Shown piece after piece: positions 1 through 8,629 of a stretch of 64,000 nt of DNA. This stretch comes from Chromatiales bacterium (lineage in GTDB: Bacteria; Pseudomonadota; Gammaproteobacteria; Steroidobacterales; GCA-2729495). The stretch spans positions 366,085 to 430,084 of the forward strand of contig JAEUPZ010000031.1 in NCBI GenBank assembly GCA_016789885.1, written 5' to 3'. Each line of letters opens with the position of its first letter. Position 1 is the stretch's first letter. The notes below the pieces were generated by a model. It saw only the letters and a program-made list of their open reading frames with translations. It made no database searches and was not told the origin of the DNA. The position numbers and the translations under genes are program-made.

Positions 1-103
1 CCACGCGGGCGAGGAAGGCGGGGTCTGCCGCCTTCACGGGGCGCGCCAGGGCAGCCGCCTGTTCGGCGGGCTTGAGCTGGCTCCAGTCGACGGTGCGCAA
101 CAT
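1..103 (-). CDS. hisD: Histidinol dehydrogenase, N-terminal fragment
   Basis: The first 34 codons of a gene that runs off the left edge of the window. The start MLRTVDWSQLKPAEQAAAL is typical of HisD, the NAD-dependent zinc enzyme that performs the last two oxidations of histidine synthesis. It begins 16 bases after the hisG stop on the same strand, the usual hisG-hisD order, so it is very probably cotranscribed with hisG. The catalytic part lies outside the window, so the identification rests on the N-terminus and on context. Confidence 0.8.
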   Translation of the reverse strand, partial: MLRTVDWSQLKPAEQAAALARPVKAADPAFLARV

Positions 104-119
104 GCGGGGTCCAGGGTCC

Positions 120-1022
120 TCAGGCGAGCATCTTCTCGACGGGGACGACCAGCACCGACGTCGCACCGATGCTCTTCAGGCTTTCGAGCGTCTCCCAGAA
201 CACGTTCTCGCGGCAGACGACGTGGACGGCCACGCGGTCATCGAGGCCGTCGAGGGGCAGCACCGTCGGCGCCTCGGTGCCGGGCAGCAGCGCGGCGATC
301 TTCGCCAGGGCCGACTTGGGCGCGTGCATCATGATGTACTTGCTCTCGCGCACCTGCATGACGCCCTCGACCCGCTGCAGCAGGCGGTTGATCCACTCGA
401 TCTTCTCCGGCGGTACGGCCACCGGCGTCTGCAGGATCACGGCACGGCTCTCGAGGATCGTCTCGCCCTCACGGAGCTTGTTGGCCGCCAGCGTCGCGCC
501 CGTGGAGACGAGGTCGCAGATGGCGTCCGCCCGGCCGAGGCTCGGCGCAATCTCGACGGCGCCGGAGAACTCGACGACGGTGGCCGGGATGTCGTGGCGC
601 TTCAGGTAGTCGCGCACGATGGACGGATAGCTCGTGGCAATGCGGCGGTTGCGCAGGTCGGCGACGCTCGCCACCGCGCTGCCATCGGGATAGGCGAACG
701 CCAGCCGGCAGTGCCCGTAGTCCAGCGTCCGCACGATGCGGAAGGGCTCGACCGGATCCTGCTCGAGGAAGTGCAGGCGCCGCTCCTCGACGATGTTCAT
801 GCCGGCGATGCCAAGATCGCAGACATCGTCGCGCACGAGGCCGGGGATGTCGTCGTCCCGGACGAGCAGCACGTCGACGGGCATGTTCTCGCCGTAGGCG
901 ATGAGCTGGTCCGGACCACGGCTGTACTTGAGGCCACAGCGCTGCAGCAGGTCCAGGGACTGCTCGGTGAGCCGGCCGGACTTCTGGATGGCGATCTTGA
1001 TGCGGGCGGGTTTGTCGGTCAT
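120..1022 (-). CDS. hisG: ATP phosphoribosyltransferase (long form)
   Basis: Catalyses the committed step of histidine synthesis, condensing ATP with PRPP. At 300 residues it is the long HisG form, which has a C-terminal ACT-like regulatory domain (about residues 225-298) and is feedback-inhibited by histidine without HisZ. The N-terminal IAIQKSGRL and the PRPP-binding region around DLVSTGATLAANKL (about residues 166-180) are intact. The ATG overlaps the stop of the upstream yerC gene by one base (TGATG), so the two are translationally coupled. hisD follows 16 bases downstream. Family and operon position agree, so the call is firm. Confidence 0.95.
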   Translation of the reverse strand: MTDKPARIKIAIQKSGRLTEQSLDLLQRCGLKYSRGPDQLIAYGENMPVDVLLVRDDDIPGLVRDDVCDLGIAGMNIVEERRLHFLEQDPVEPFRIVRTLDYGHCRLAFAYPDGSAVASVADLRNRRIATSYPSIVRDYLKRHDIPATVVEFSGAVEIAPSLGRADAICDLVSTGATLAANKLREGETILESRAVILQTPVAVPPEKIEWINRLLQRVEGVMQVRESKYIMMHAPKSALAKIAALLPGTEAPTVLPLDGLDDRVAVHVVCRENVFWETLESLKSIGATSVLVVPVEKMLA

Positions 1023-1339
1023 CAGCGGGAGCCTCCTTGGGGCGTCCTGCGCAGTCTGCGCAGCGCCGTGGCATAGCCGCCGGCACCGTCATTCAGGCAA
1101 CGGGCGACGCGCCCGATGGTGGTGACGCTGACGCCGGTGCGGTCGTGGATCTGGCGGTAGGGCAGGCCGTCGGCCAGGCGCTCGGCGACGACCCAGCGGT
1201 CGGCCATGGCCTGGATCTCGGCCGGCGTGCACAGGTCGCGCAGGAACGCCTCGCACTCCGCCGTGGTGCGCAATGTCAGCATCGCCCGGTACAGGGCCTC
1301 GCGGGAGGCCGTGTCGTCGAGTACCCGGTGGTCCTTCAT
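1022..1339 (-). CDS. YerC/YecD-type TrpR-like regulator
   Basis: A 105-residue protein of the YerC/YecD family, which shares the TrpR helix-turn-helix fold. A first helical part (about residues 15-50) is followed by the HTH at about residues 60-88 (GLPYRQIHDRTGVSVTTIGRV). In other bacteria this family sits beside his or trp genes. Here it directly precedes hisG and its stop overlaps the hisG start, so it is probably a local regulator of histidine synthesis. Three phased TAATAC units lie 16-39 bases upstream of its ATG and could be its own binding site. The family is clear; the ligand and target are inferred from position. Confidence 0.85.
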   Translation of the reverse strand: MKDHRVLDDTASREALYRAMLTLRTTAECEAFLRDLCTPAEIQAMADRWVVAERLADGLPYRQIHDRTGVSVTTIGRVARCLNDGAGGYATALRRLRRTPQGGSR

Positions 1340-1354
1340 CGCCGCTCTACCGTA

Positions 1355-1378
1355 CTAATACGCTAATACATTAATACG
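1355..1378. promoter_or_regulatory. Three 8-bp direct repeats (YTAATACR), candidate operator
   Basis: The units CTAATACG, CTAATACA and TTAATACG follow one another with an exact 8-base period just upstream of the yerC start (minus strand). They form an AT-rich patch in a very GC-rich setting. The position overlaps where the yerC-hisG-hisD promoter should lie. TrpR-family proteins bind sites rich in CTAG/GTACT-like half-sites, so a YerC autoregulatory operator is plausible, but that is inference. Confidence 0.5.
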
Positions 1379-1393
1379 GACAGGGGGCCCGCC

Positions 1394-1424
1394 GCAAGCC
1401 CGCCCCCCGTCGGGGCGGGCTTGC
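1394..1424 (-). terminator. 13-bp perfect hairpin after leuB
   Basis: A perfect 13-base stem (GCAAGCCCGCCCC paired with its complement) closes a 5-base loop 9 bases past the leuB stop, between leuB and the yerC operator repeats. There is no T-run on either side, so it may be a weak or Rho-assisted terminator, or an RNA-stabilising end for the ilvE-leuCDB transcript. Confidence 0.55.
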
Positions 1425-1432
1425 AGTGGTGG

Positions 1433-2497
1433 TCAGGCGGCGAGGGCCGTGCGGATGGCGGCGCCCAGCGCGGCAGTGCCGCAGGGCGGCTGCCCGGGGA
1501 GGGCGATGTCGGCGGTCCGGTGCCCGCCCTCGATGGCCGTGAAGACGGCGCGCTCGATCCGTTCCGCCTCTGCCGCCAGCCCCAGCGAGTGCCGGAGCAG
1601 CATGGCGGCGCTCAGGATGGTGCCGCAGGGATTGGCGCGGTCGAGACCCGCGATGTCCGGGGCCGAGCCGTGGATCGGCTCGTAGAGGCCGCGGCGGCCT
1701 GCACCGAGCGCCGCGGACGGCAGCATCCCCAGCGAGCCTGTCAGCATCGAGGCCTCGTCGGTCAGGATGTCGCCGAACATGTTCTCGGTGACGAGCACGT
1801 CGAAGTCGCGCGGCCGCGACAGCAGGTGCATGGCGGCGGCATCGACGAGCACGTGCTCGAGGGCCACGTCCGGGAACTCCGTGCGGAAGATCTCCGTGGC
1901 GAGGCTCCGCCACAGGCGCGAGGTGTCGAGGACGTTGGCCTTGTCGATGGAGGCGACCTTGCGGCGGCGCTGGCGGGCGAGGGTGCCGGCCATGCGCAGC
2001 ACGCGCTCGATCTCCTCGCGCGTGTAGGTGCAGACGTCCGTGGCCGAGTCGGCCGTCCGCTCCTTGCGGCCGAAGTAGATGCCGCCGGTCAGCTCGCGGA
2101 CCACGAGGATGTCGACGCCCTCGAGCCGCTCGGGCCGCAGCGGCGAGGCCGCGTAGAGCGCCGGGTGCGTGGCCACGGGGCGCAGGTTCGCGTACACCCC
2201 CATGGCGGCCCGCATCTCGAGCAGGCCGAGTTCCGGACGCACCTTCGCCTCGGGATCGCTCCACTTCGGCCCGCCGACGGCGCCGAGCAGCACCGCATCG
2301 GCGCGGCGGCACAGGTCGGCCGTGGCGGGCGGGAAGGCGCTGCCGGTGGCGTCGATGGCGGCGCCGCCGATAAGGCCCGTCTCGAACCGGAACGGCTCGC
2401 CCCGCTGCTGGCCGACGACCTCAAGGCAGGCGACGGCTTCGCGGACGACCTCGGGGCCGATGCCGTCGCCGGCGAGGACGCCGATCAGGGCTGCCAC
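1433..2497 (-). CDS. leuB: 3-isopropylmalate dehydrogenase
   Basis: NAD-dependent oxidative decarboxylation of 3-isopropylmalate, the third leucine-specific step. The protein is 354 residues with a GTG start, giving the family N-terminus (M)[17 protein letters not shown]. The region around GAVGGPKW, the catalytic YFGRKE-type segment and the NAD-binding [13 protein letters not shown] motif near the C-terminus are all present. The start overlaps the last 13 bases of leuD, so translation is coupled. An upstream in-frame extension exists but has no homology-like character, so the GTG is preferred. Last gene of ilvE-leuC-leuD-leuB. Confidence 0.95.
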   Translation of the reverse strand: MAALIGVLAGDGIGPEVVREAVACLEVVGQQRGEPFRFETGLIGGAAIDATGSAFPPATADLCRRADAVLLGAVGGPKWSDPEAKVRPELGLLEMRAAMGVYANLRPVATHPALYAASPLRPERLEGVDILVVRELTGGIYFGRKERTADSATDVCTYTREEIERVLRMAGTLARQRRRKVASIDKANVLDTSRLWRSLATEIFRTEFPDVALEHVLVDAAAMHLLSRPRDFDVLVTENMFGDILTDEASMLTGSLGMLPSAALGAGRRGLYEPIHGSAPDIAGLDRANPCGTILSAAMLLRHSLGLAAEAERIERAVFTAIEGGHRTADIALPGQPPCGTAALGAAIRTALAA

Positions 2498-3069
2498 GCG
2501 CGGCCCTGCTCGAAGCGGGTGATGGCGTCGGACTGGTTGAGCAGGAAGCCGAGCTGGTCGACCCCGTTCAGCAGGCAGTACCGGGCGAATCCGTCGATGG
2601 GGAACTCCACGGTTCGCCCGTCCGGCAGCTTCACGTGGCGCTGCTCGACGTCGACCGTCACTTCGGCGCCAGGATTGGCGATGAGCCACGCGTGGGTGGC
2701 GGCATCGACGATGACCGGCACGAGCCCGTTCTTCAGCGAATTGCCCCGGAAGATATCGGCGATGCCGGTGCTGATCACGGCGCGAATGCCGTAGTCGAGC
2801 AGGGCCCACGGCGCATGCTCGCGCGACGAGCCGCAGCCGAAGTTGTTGCCGGCCACGAGGACCTGGCAGCCGGCGGCCGCGGGCGTGTTCAGCACGAAAT
2901 CGGGGCGCGGCGCGCCGGTCTTGTCGTAGCGCCAGTCGGCGAACAGCGCCTTGCCAAGCCCCACGCGGGTCGTGGTGGTCAGGAAGCGCGCCGGCACGAT
3001 CTGGTCGGTGTCGACGTCCGCCTGGTTGATGACGACGGTCCGCGAGGTGATGACGGTGACTTTTTCCAT
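2485..3069 (-). CDS. leuD: 3-isopropylmalate dehydratase, small subunit
   Basis: Small (swivelling-domain) subunit of isopropylmalate isomerase, which works with LeuC to convert 2- to 3-isopropylmalate. It is 194 residues with the family landmarks [11 protein letters not shown] near the N-terminus and [13 protein letters not shown] in the centre. The ATG giving MEKVTVI has a GGAG Shine-Dalgarno 6 bases upstream; longer upstream starts lack one. It lies 22 bases after leuC, and its 3' end overlaps leuB. Confidence 0.95.
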   Translation of the reverse strand: MEKVTVITSRTVVINQADVDTDQIVPARFLTTTTRVGLGKALFADWRYDKTGAPRPDFVLNTPAAAGCQVLVAGNNFGCGSSREHAPWALLDYGIRAVISTGIADIFRGNSLKNGLVPVIVDAATHAWLIANPGAEVTVDVEQRHVKLPDGRTVEFPIDGFARYCLLNGVDQLGFLLNQSDAITRFEQGRAWQP

Positions 3070-3091
3070 GGTGGTCTCCGGATGCGGGCGC

Positions 3092-4498
3092 TCAGGCGGC
3101 CAGGTACTGGCGCGGATCGGCGATGCGGCCGGCAATGGCCGAGGCTGCCGCGGTCAGCGGGCTCGCCAGCACGGTGCGGGCGCCGATGCCCTGGCGGCCT
3201 TCGAAGTTGCGGTTGCTGGTGCTGACGCAGAGCTGGCCGGCACCGGTGACGTCGCCGTTCATGCCGAGGCACATGGAGCAGCCGGCCTCGCGCCACTCGG
3301 CACCAGCGGCCTGGAAGACCTGGTGCAGGCCCTCGGCCTCGGCCGCCCGCTTGACCTGCTCGGAGCCCGGCACGACGAGCATGCGCACGCCGGCGGCGAC
3401 CTTGTGGCCCTTGAGCACGCTGGCCGCCGCACGCAGGTCGGACAGCCGCGAGTTGGTGCAGCTGCCGACGAACACCACGTTGACCTCGCGCCCGAGCATC
3501 GGCTTGCCCGCCTCGACGCCCATGTAGGCGAGGGCCTTGCGGAAGCTGACGTCGCCATCGGCGGGAACGGGCTGGCCGATGGGCACGACCATGCCGGGGT
3601 TCGTGCCGAAGGTGACCATCGGCGTGAGGGCGGACACGTCGATGTCCACCTCGCGATCGAAGCGCGCGCCGGGGTCCGAGGGCAGCCGGCGCCAGCGGGC
3701 CACGGCCGCATCGAAGGCGGCGCCCTGGGGCGCGAGCGGACGGCCCGCCAGGTACTCGAACGTGGTGTCGTCGGGCGCGACCATGCCGGCCCGGGCGCCG
3801 GCCTCGATGCTCATGTTGCAGATGGTCATGCGCTCTTCCATCGACAGGGCGCGGATGGCGCTGCCGCGGTACTCGATGACGTGCCCGGTGCCGCCGCCGA
3901 CGCCGATCTTCCCGATGATGGCGAGGATGATGTCCTTGGCCGTGACGCCGGCCGGCAGCGCGCCCTCGCAGTTGATGGCGAGGGTCTTCGGCTTGCGCTG
4001 GAGCAGGCACTGGGTGGCGAGCACGTGGCCCACCTCGGTGGTGCCGATGCCGAAGCCCAGCGCGCCGAAGGCGCCGTGGGTGCTCGTGTGGCTGTCGCCG
4101 CAGACGATGGTCTTGCCCGGCTGGGTGATGCCGAGCTCGGGGCCGATGACGTGGACGATGCCGCGCTCGACGGCGTCGAAGCCGTAGAGCTTCACGCCGA
4201 ACTCCCGGCAGTTGTCGATCATGACCTTGATCTGGGCCGCGGCGGCCGGCTCGGACACCAGGTCCAGGTCCTTGAGCGTGCGCACCGGCACCGTCGGCGT
4301 CGAGTGGTCGAGGGTGGCGAGCGTCAGGTCGGGACGGCGCACCTTGAGGCCACGCGAGCGCAGCACCGTGAAGGCCTCGGGCGAGGTCACCTCATGCGTC
4401 AGGTGCAGGTCGATGTAGAAGACCGCCGGGTTATCGGCGCTCTCGGGAACGACGACGTGGTCGTCCCATACCTTCTCGAACAGTGAACGTGGGGCCAT
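3092..4498 (-). CDS. leuC: 3-isopropylmalate dehydratase, large subunit
   Basis: The 468-residue [4Fe-4S] aconitase-family subunit of isopropylmalate isomerase, the usual length for LeuC. Cluster cysteines are visible in VGSCTNSR and in the [10 protein letters not shown] segment. The N-terminus [11 protein letters not shown] and [13 protein letters not shown] are also diagnostic. It follows ilvE by 44 bases and precedes leuD, forming one minus-strand unit for leucine synthesis. leuA is not in the window. Confidence 0.96.
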   Translation of the reverse strand: MAPRSLFEKVWDDHVVVPESADNPAVFYIDLHLTHEVTSPEAFTVLRSRGLKVRRPDLTLATLDHSTPTVPVRTLKDLDLVSEPAAAAQIKVMIDNCREFGVKLYGFDAVERGIVHVIGPELGITQPGKTIVCGDSHTSTHGAFGALGFGIGTTEVGHVLATQCLLQRKPKTLAINCEGALPAGVTAKDIILAIIGKIGVGGGTGHVIEYRGSAIRALSMEERMTICNMSIEAGARAGMVAPDDTTFEYLAGRPLAPQGAAFDAAVARWRRLPSDPGARFDREVDIDVSALTPMVTFGTNPGMVVPIGQPVPADGDVSFRKALAYMGVEAGKPMLGREVNVVFVGSCTNSRLSDLRAAASVLKGHKVAAGVRMLVVPGSEQVKRAAEAEGLHQVFQAAGAEWREAGCSMCLGMNGDVTGAGQLCVSTSNRNFEGRQGIGARTVLASPLTAAASAIAGRIADPRQYLAA

Positions 4499-4542
4499 GC
4501 GCTGGACTCCGGAGATTGGTCGTGTCGGTGGGGTGGCGCCGC

Positions 4543-5478
4543 TCAGCCGGCGGTCTCGAGGGGCTCGAGCCAGCCCCGGGTGTCGGCGGTGCGGCCGTTG
4601 AACAGGCCGAAGAACGTTTCCTGCAGGCGGGCCGTCAGCGGCCCGCGGCGGCCGGTGCCGACCGGGATCCGGTCGACGGACCGCACGGGCGTGACCTCGG
4701 CGGCCGTGCCGGTCAGGAACATCTCGTCGGCGATGTAGAGCAGCTCGCGCGGGATGGTCTGCTCGTGGACCGGAATGCCCATGTCACGGGCCAGCGTCAT
4801 GATCGTGTCGCGCGTGATGCCCTGGAGGATCGAGGCGGTGGTGGGCGGCGTGATCAGCATGCCGTCCCTGACCAGGAACACGTTCTCGCCGGCACCCTCG
4901 CTGACCGTGCCGTCGTAGGCCAGGGCGATGCCCTCGGCGAAGCCCCGGTCGCGGGCCTCGGCGCCCACCAGCGTGCTCGACAGGTAGTTGCCGCCGGCCT
5001 TGGCGAGCGCCGGGATGGTGTTCGGCGCGACCCGCTGCCACGACGACACGCAGACATCGACGCCCTGCTCGATGGCCTCCGGGCCGAGGTAGGTGCCCCA
5101 TTCCCAGGCGGCGATGGCGAGTTCCACGGGGCTGCCCGGCGGCGGTACGACGCCAACCTCGCCGTAGCCGCGGTAGGCGAGGGGGCGCACGTAGGCGCTC
5201 TTCAGGCCGTTGCGCAGCACGACTTCCTTGCAGGCGGCATTGATCTCGTCCGCGGACCAGGGCAGCTGGATGCGGTGGATCTTCGCCGAGGCGAGGAGCC
5301 GCTTCGTGTGGTCGGCGAGGCGGAAATACCGCGGCCCTGCGGGGGTCGCGTACACCCGGATGCCCTCGAAGACCGACGAGCCGTAGTGGAGGGCATGGGT
5401 GAGGACGTGGACGCGGGCCTCGTGCCAGGGCACCAGCTTGCCGTTGTGCCAGATCCACTCGGTGGTCTTGATGGGCAT
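4543..5478 (-). CDS. ilvE: Branched-chain amino acid aminotransferase
   Basis: PLP-dependent (fold type IV) transaminase for the last step of leucine, isoleucine and valine synthesis. The protein is 311 residues, beginning [18 protein letters not shown]. The PLP lysine lies in [14 protein letters not shown], and the cofactor-phosphate region in [11 protein letters not shown] is intact. It leads the minus-strand unit ilvE-leuC-leuD-leuB. A hairpin with a T-run lies about 70-100 bases upstream of its ATG, so expression of the unit is probably controlled by attenuation. A GGGGGAGA Shine-Dalgarno lies just before the start. Confidence 0.95.
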   Translation of the reverse strand: MPIKTTEWIWHNGKLVPWHEARVHVLTHALHYGSSVFEGIRVYATPAGPRYFRLADHTKRLLASAKIHRIQLPWSADEINAACKEVVLRNGLKSAYVRPLAYRGYGEVGVVPPPGSPVELAIAAWEWGTYLGPEAIEQGVDVCVSSWQRVAPNTIPALAKAGGNYLSSTLVGAEARDRGFAEGIALAYDGTVSEGAGENVFLVRDGMLITPPTTASILQGITRDTIMTLARDMGIPVHEQTIPRELLYIADEMFLTGTAAEVTPVRSVDRIPVGTGRRGPLTARLQETFFGLFNGRTADTRGWLEPLETAG

Positions 5479-5546
5479 GTGTTCTCCCCCGGGCGTTGCC
5501 GGCGGCCTCTCCAAAGGGGGACCGGGCGGCCGGACCGCGATCCCTG

Positions 5547-5580
5547 AAAACAAAAACCCCGCTACCGTCGGGTGCGGGGT
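5547..5580 (-). terminator. Intrinsic terminator/attenuator upstream of ilvE
   Basis: On the minus strand a 7-bp stem (ACCCCGC/GCGGGGT) with an 11-base loop is followed at once by TTTTTGTTTT. It lies in the leader of ilvE, about 70 bases before the start codon, and no gene on this strand ends nearby. A terminator inside a leader without an upstream cistron is the hallmark of attenuation. Amino-acid control is inferred from the genes downstream. Confidence 0.75.
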
Positions 5581-5627
5581 CCGGGCTTGGCGAATCTCGA
5601 CAGGGTCTGGATTCTAAGGTCAACCGC

Positions 5628-5672
5628 TCAGACGGCCGCAACCCGCTGGCGGGCTACCCGCCCCAGCGCCAT
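5628..5672 (-). CDS. Candidate 14-residue leader peptide with three Val codons
   Basis: A short frame encoding MALGRVARQRVAAV ends 48 bases before the terminator hairpin of the ilvE leader. It contains Val codons GTA, GTT and GTC and one Leu codon, as expected of a branched-chain attenuator peptide, though without a tight run. Its 3' part (CGGGTTGCGG) could pair imperfectly with the hairpin's CCGCACCCG. There is no good Shine-Dalgarno. A TAGAAT -10-like box at 5611-5616 lies downstream of it and would exclude it from the transcript if that box is the real promoter, so this is a tentative call. Confidence 0.3.
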   Translation of the reverse strand: MALGRVARQRVAAV

Positions 5673-5701
5673 GAACGACTGCGAGGCGACGGCGCGCGTG
5701 A

Positions 5702-6145
<444 letters not shown>

Positions 6146-6158
6146 GCGGCCCGCCCCG

Positions 6159-7040
6159 ATGCGCCTGGTGACCCTCGACAGCCGGGAGACGGGCGGTCGG
6201 CCGGGGGTGGTCGTGGCCGGTACCGAAGTGGCCGGCGGCGAGATCCTCGACATCGTCGCGAGCCCCGGCAGCCTGGCCGACACCCAATGGCTGCCCCAGT
6301 CGGTGGTGTCGGTGCTGGCGGCCGGCGCCGACGGGCTCTCGCAGGTGGCCCGGATGGTCGCCGCCGTCCAGCAGGCGAGCCCCGCCGAGCGGGCGGCCCT
6401 GCGCCAGGCCGGCCGCCTGCTGCCGCTCGCGTCGACGGCGCTGCTCGCGCCGGTCCGGCGGCCGGGCCTGATCCTCGTCCTCGATGCGGTCGACCAGTCG
6501 CCTGCCCTGGGCGCCTGGATCAAGAACCCGAACGCGGCGGCACCGCCGGGGGCGCGCGTGGCGCTGCCCTCGGGCCAGGTGGAGCGGCTCGACGTGCGGC
6601 CGCGCGTCGGCGTGGTGCTGGGGCGGCCGCTTTTCGGCGCCGGCCGCGACCAGGCCGGTCGGGCCGTGGCGGGCTTCACCCTGCTGGCCGACCTGGGCCC
6701 CGGACCCGGCCCGGGACATTCGCTGGCCGGGCCCGCCGGGCGCCAGTTCCCCGGTGCCTGTCCGCTGGGCCCGGCGATCTTCACTCCTGACGAACTGCCC
6801 CAGCGTCCGCCCGTGCGGCTCGCGTGCCGGGTGAATGGCCACGAGGTCGGCAGCACCGTGCCGGAGCTCGGGGCGGATACGCTCGCCCGCCTGGTCGCAG
6901 GCCTGTCGGCCAGCTACGCGCTGCGGCCCGGCGACATCATCGCCTTGCCGGTGGGCGGTTCCCCGGTGACCGTGGGGCCCGGCGACCGGTGCAGCGTTGC
7001 CCTCGACGGGCTGCCCGAGCTCGCGTTCACCATCAGCTGA
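6159..7040 (+). CDS. FAH-fold hydrolase-like protein, metal site degenerate
   Basis: A 293-residue protein with the outline of the fumarylacetoacetate hydrolase family: an N-terminal cap (residues 1-90, MRLVTLDSRE...), then APVRRPGLILVL, a central core and a late ALRPGDIIALP near residue 265. In active members the core carries acidic metal ligands in a D-x-E-x-E-type strand. Here the matching strand reads LDVRPRVGVVLG and lacks those acids. The usual threonine-glycine substrate loop is also poor. It may be a non-catalytic or altered member. It sits tightly between ferredoxin and O-methyltransferase genes (13 and 6 bases). Confidence 0.6.
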   Translation: MRLVTLDSRETGGRPGVVVAGTEVAGGEILDIVASPGSLADTQWLPQSVVSVLAAGADGLSQVARMVAAVQQASPAERAALRQAGRLLPLASTALLAPVRRPGLILVLDAVDQSPALGAWIKNPNAAAPPGARVALPSGQVERLDVRPRVGVVLGRPLFGAGRDQAGRAVAGFTLLADLGPGPGPGHSLAGPAGRQFPGACPLGPAIFTPDELPQRPPVRLACRVNGHEVGSTVPELGADTLARLVAGLSASYALRPGDIIALPVGGSPVTVGPGDRCSVALDGLPELAFTIS

Positions 7041-7046
7041 CCGCCC

Positions 7047-7709
7047 ATGTCGACCCGCACGATCGCGCTCGACGACCGGCTCTACCACTATCTGCAGGCC
7101 GTATCACTGCGCGAGCCCGACGTGCTCGTGCGGCTGCGCGCCGAGACGGCCCGGTTGCCGGCCGCCGGCATGCAGGTCTCCCCGGAGCAGGGCCAGTTCA
7201 TGGCGTTGCTGGTGCGCCTGCTCGGTGCCCGCCGCTGCCTCGAGGTCGGCACCTTCACGGGCTACAGCGCGCTCGCCTGCGCACTGGTGCTGCCGCCCGA
7301 CGGGCGCCTCGTCACGCTGGACGTCAGCGCCGACTGGACGGCCGTCGCCCGGCGCCACTGGCTCGACGCCGGCGTGGCCGATCGCATCGACCTGCGGCTC
7401 GGCCCCGCGGCCGGGTCGCTGGCGGCGCTCCTGGCCGAGGGAGCCGCCGACAGCTTCGACTTCGCGTTCATCGACGCGGACAAGACCGGCTACGACGACT
7501 ACTACGAGCTCGCCCTGCAGCTGGTGCGGCCGGGCGGCCTGATCGCCTTTGACAACGTGCTGTGGAGCGGGCGGGTGGCCGACCCCAACGCGCAGGACGC
7601 CGACACGAGCGCGTTGCGCGCCCTGAACCGGAAGCTGCACGCCGACGCGCGCGTCGACCTGTCGATGCTGCCCATCGGTGACGGGCTGACGCTCGCCCGG
7701 CGCCGCTAG
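7047..7709 (+). CDS. SAM-dependent O-methyltransferase (CCoAMT/COMT type)
   Basis: A 220-residue class I methyltransferase of the Methyltransf_3 family, which methylates catechol-type hydroxyls. The SAM site LEVGTFTGYSALA (about residues 64-76), the acidic LVTLDVSADW after the next strand and the metal/substrate motif FIDADKTGYDDYYE (about residues 140-153) are all in place, as is the following GGLIAFDNVLWSG. It is the last gene of a three-gene plus-strand run with the ferredoxin. The natural substrate cannot be read from the sequence. Confidence 0.88.
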   Translation: MSTRTIALDDRLYHYLQAVSLREPDVLVRLRAETARLPAAGMQVSPEQGQFMALLVRLLGARRCLEVGTFTGYSALACALVLPPDGRLVTLDVSADWTAVARRHWLDAGVADRIDLRLGPAAGSLAALLAEGAADSFDFAFIDADKTGYDDYYELALQLVRPGGLIAFDNVLWSGRVADPNAQDADTSALRALNRKLHADARVDLSMLPIGDGLTLARRR

Positions 7710-7737
7710 CCGGCGTGCCCTCGCGGGCAGGACCGGG

Positions 7738-8619
7738 TCAGGCGACCACTTCGATCAGTTCGCCGGCGGCGCCGCGCTCGCAGGTCACCGTGGCGGCCCC
7801 GCGGTAGGGTGGCTCGTCGACGGGCGGGCGGACGCCATCGCGCGCATTGCCCTGGAACGTCACTATGGCGATCCCGTCGGGCAGCCCGGTGGCGGGGAGG
7901 GGGCGCGCGGCGGCGGGCATCTCGTCGGCCTCGACGTAGCAGCGGCCGGCCAGCGGCAGCGCCGCGATCCGGAACCGCGACTCCCGGTCCATGCCGAACT
8001 CGAGGGCCATGGTCTGGACCCGCGACTCCATGGAGGGGGTTTCAGGGACGCTGAACCGGTCGCCGTAGTGCCGCTGCAGGCCGGCCAGCGAAGGGCCGCC
8101 GACGATGACGATGAAGGTGCGGTCGACGGCCGAGCGGGCGGGTGGCGCGTCCAGCCCCGGGACCGGCCGCTTGAACTCCGTGAGGTAGATGATCTCGCCG
8201 CCGGGCCCGCGCACCTGCATCGCCCGGATGTCGCTGCAGAACGAGAGGTCCAGCGGCGGCGCGACCAGCTCGAATGGCGACCCTGCGAGCCGTGCCGCGA
8301 TGTCATCGACCTTCTGCACGATGAGCTCCGCCGCGTTCCAGCCGTGGCCCGAGAAGGCCCGGTACCCGCGCTGCCCCGGCCGCTCGATGAAGCGGAACAC
8401 GAAGTCGTCGGCTCCGGCCGGTGCCATCAGCAGGCAGGGCGCGCCGGCGACGTCGGGAGCGGTCCACAGGGCCGCCTGGGCGTCGCTGACCCGGCCGCGG
8501 CCGACGGTCCGGTAGCCCAGCCAGCCGCCATAGGCAGCCTCGCTGGCAGCGAGGCTCGGCGTCACCACCGTGACGGCGGCGATGGGGCCGATGCTGGCCC
8601 CGGCGTTCGTGGTGCTCAC
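7738..8619 (-). CDS. VOC-superfamily (glyoxalase/dioxygenase-like) protein
   Basis: A 293-residue protein with two vicinal-oxygen-chelate modules: PIAAVTVVTPSLAASEAAYGGWLGY at the N-terminus and a second module beginning TFIVIVGGPSLAGLQRHYGDRF (about residue 160). Metal-ligand positions are not obvious, so the activity is unknown. Its start lies 10 bases after the stop of the CoA-transferase gene on the same strand, so the two are probably cotranscribed. It shares several segments (HGWNA-EL, VGGPS, YLTEF/YFTRV) with the VOC protein at 28850-29785, so the two are distant paralogues. Confidence 0.7.
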   Translation of the reverse strand: MSTTNAGASIGPIAAVTVVTPSLAASEAAYGGWLGYRTVGRGRVSDAQAALWTAPDVAGAPCLLMAPAGADDFVFRFIERPGQRGYRAFSGHGWNAAELIVQKVDDIAARLAGSPFELVAPPLDLSFCSDIRAMQVRGPGGEIIYLTEFKRPVPGLDAPPARSAVDRTFIVIVGGPSLAGLQRHYGDRFSVPETPSMESRVQTMALEFGMDRESRFRIAALPLAGRCYVEADEMPAAARPLPATGLPDGIAIVTFQGNARDGVRPPVDEPPYRGAATVTCERGAAGELIEVVA

Positions 8620-8629
8620 GCCCGCGCCG

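Noticed and set aside
2951..4486. A 511-codon frame opposite leuC
   Set aside because: A shadow of the well-conserved leuC gene on the other strand.
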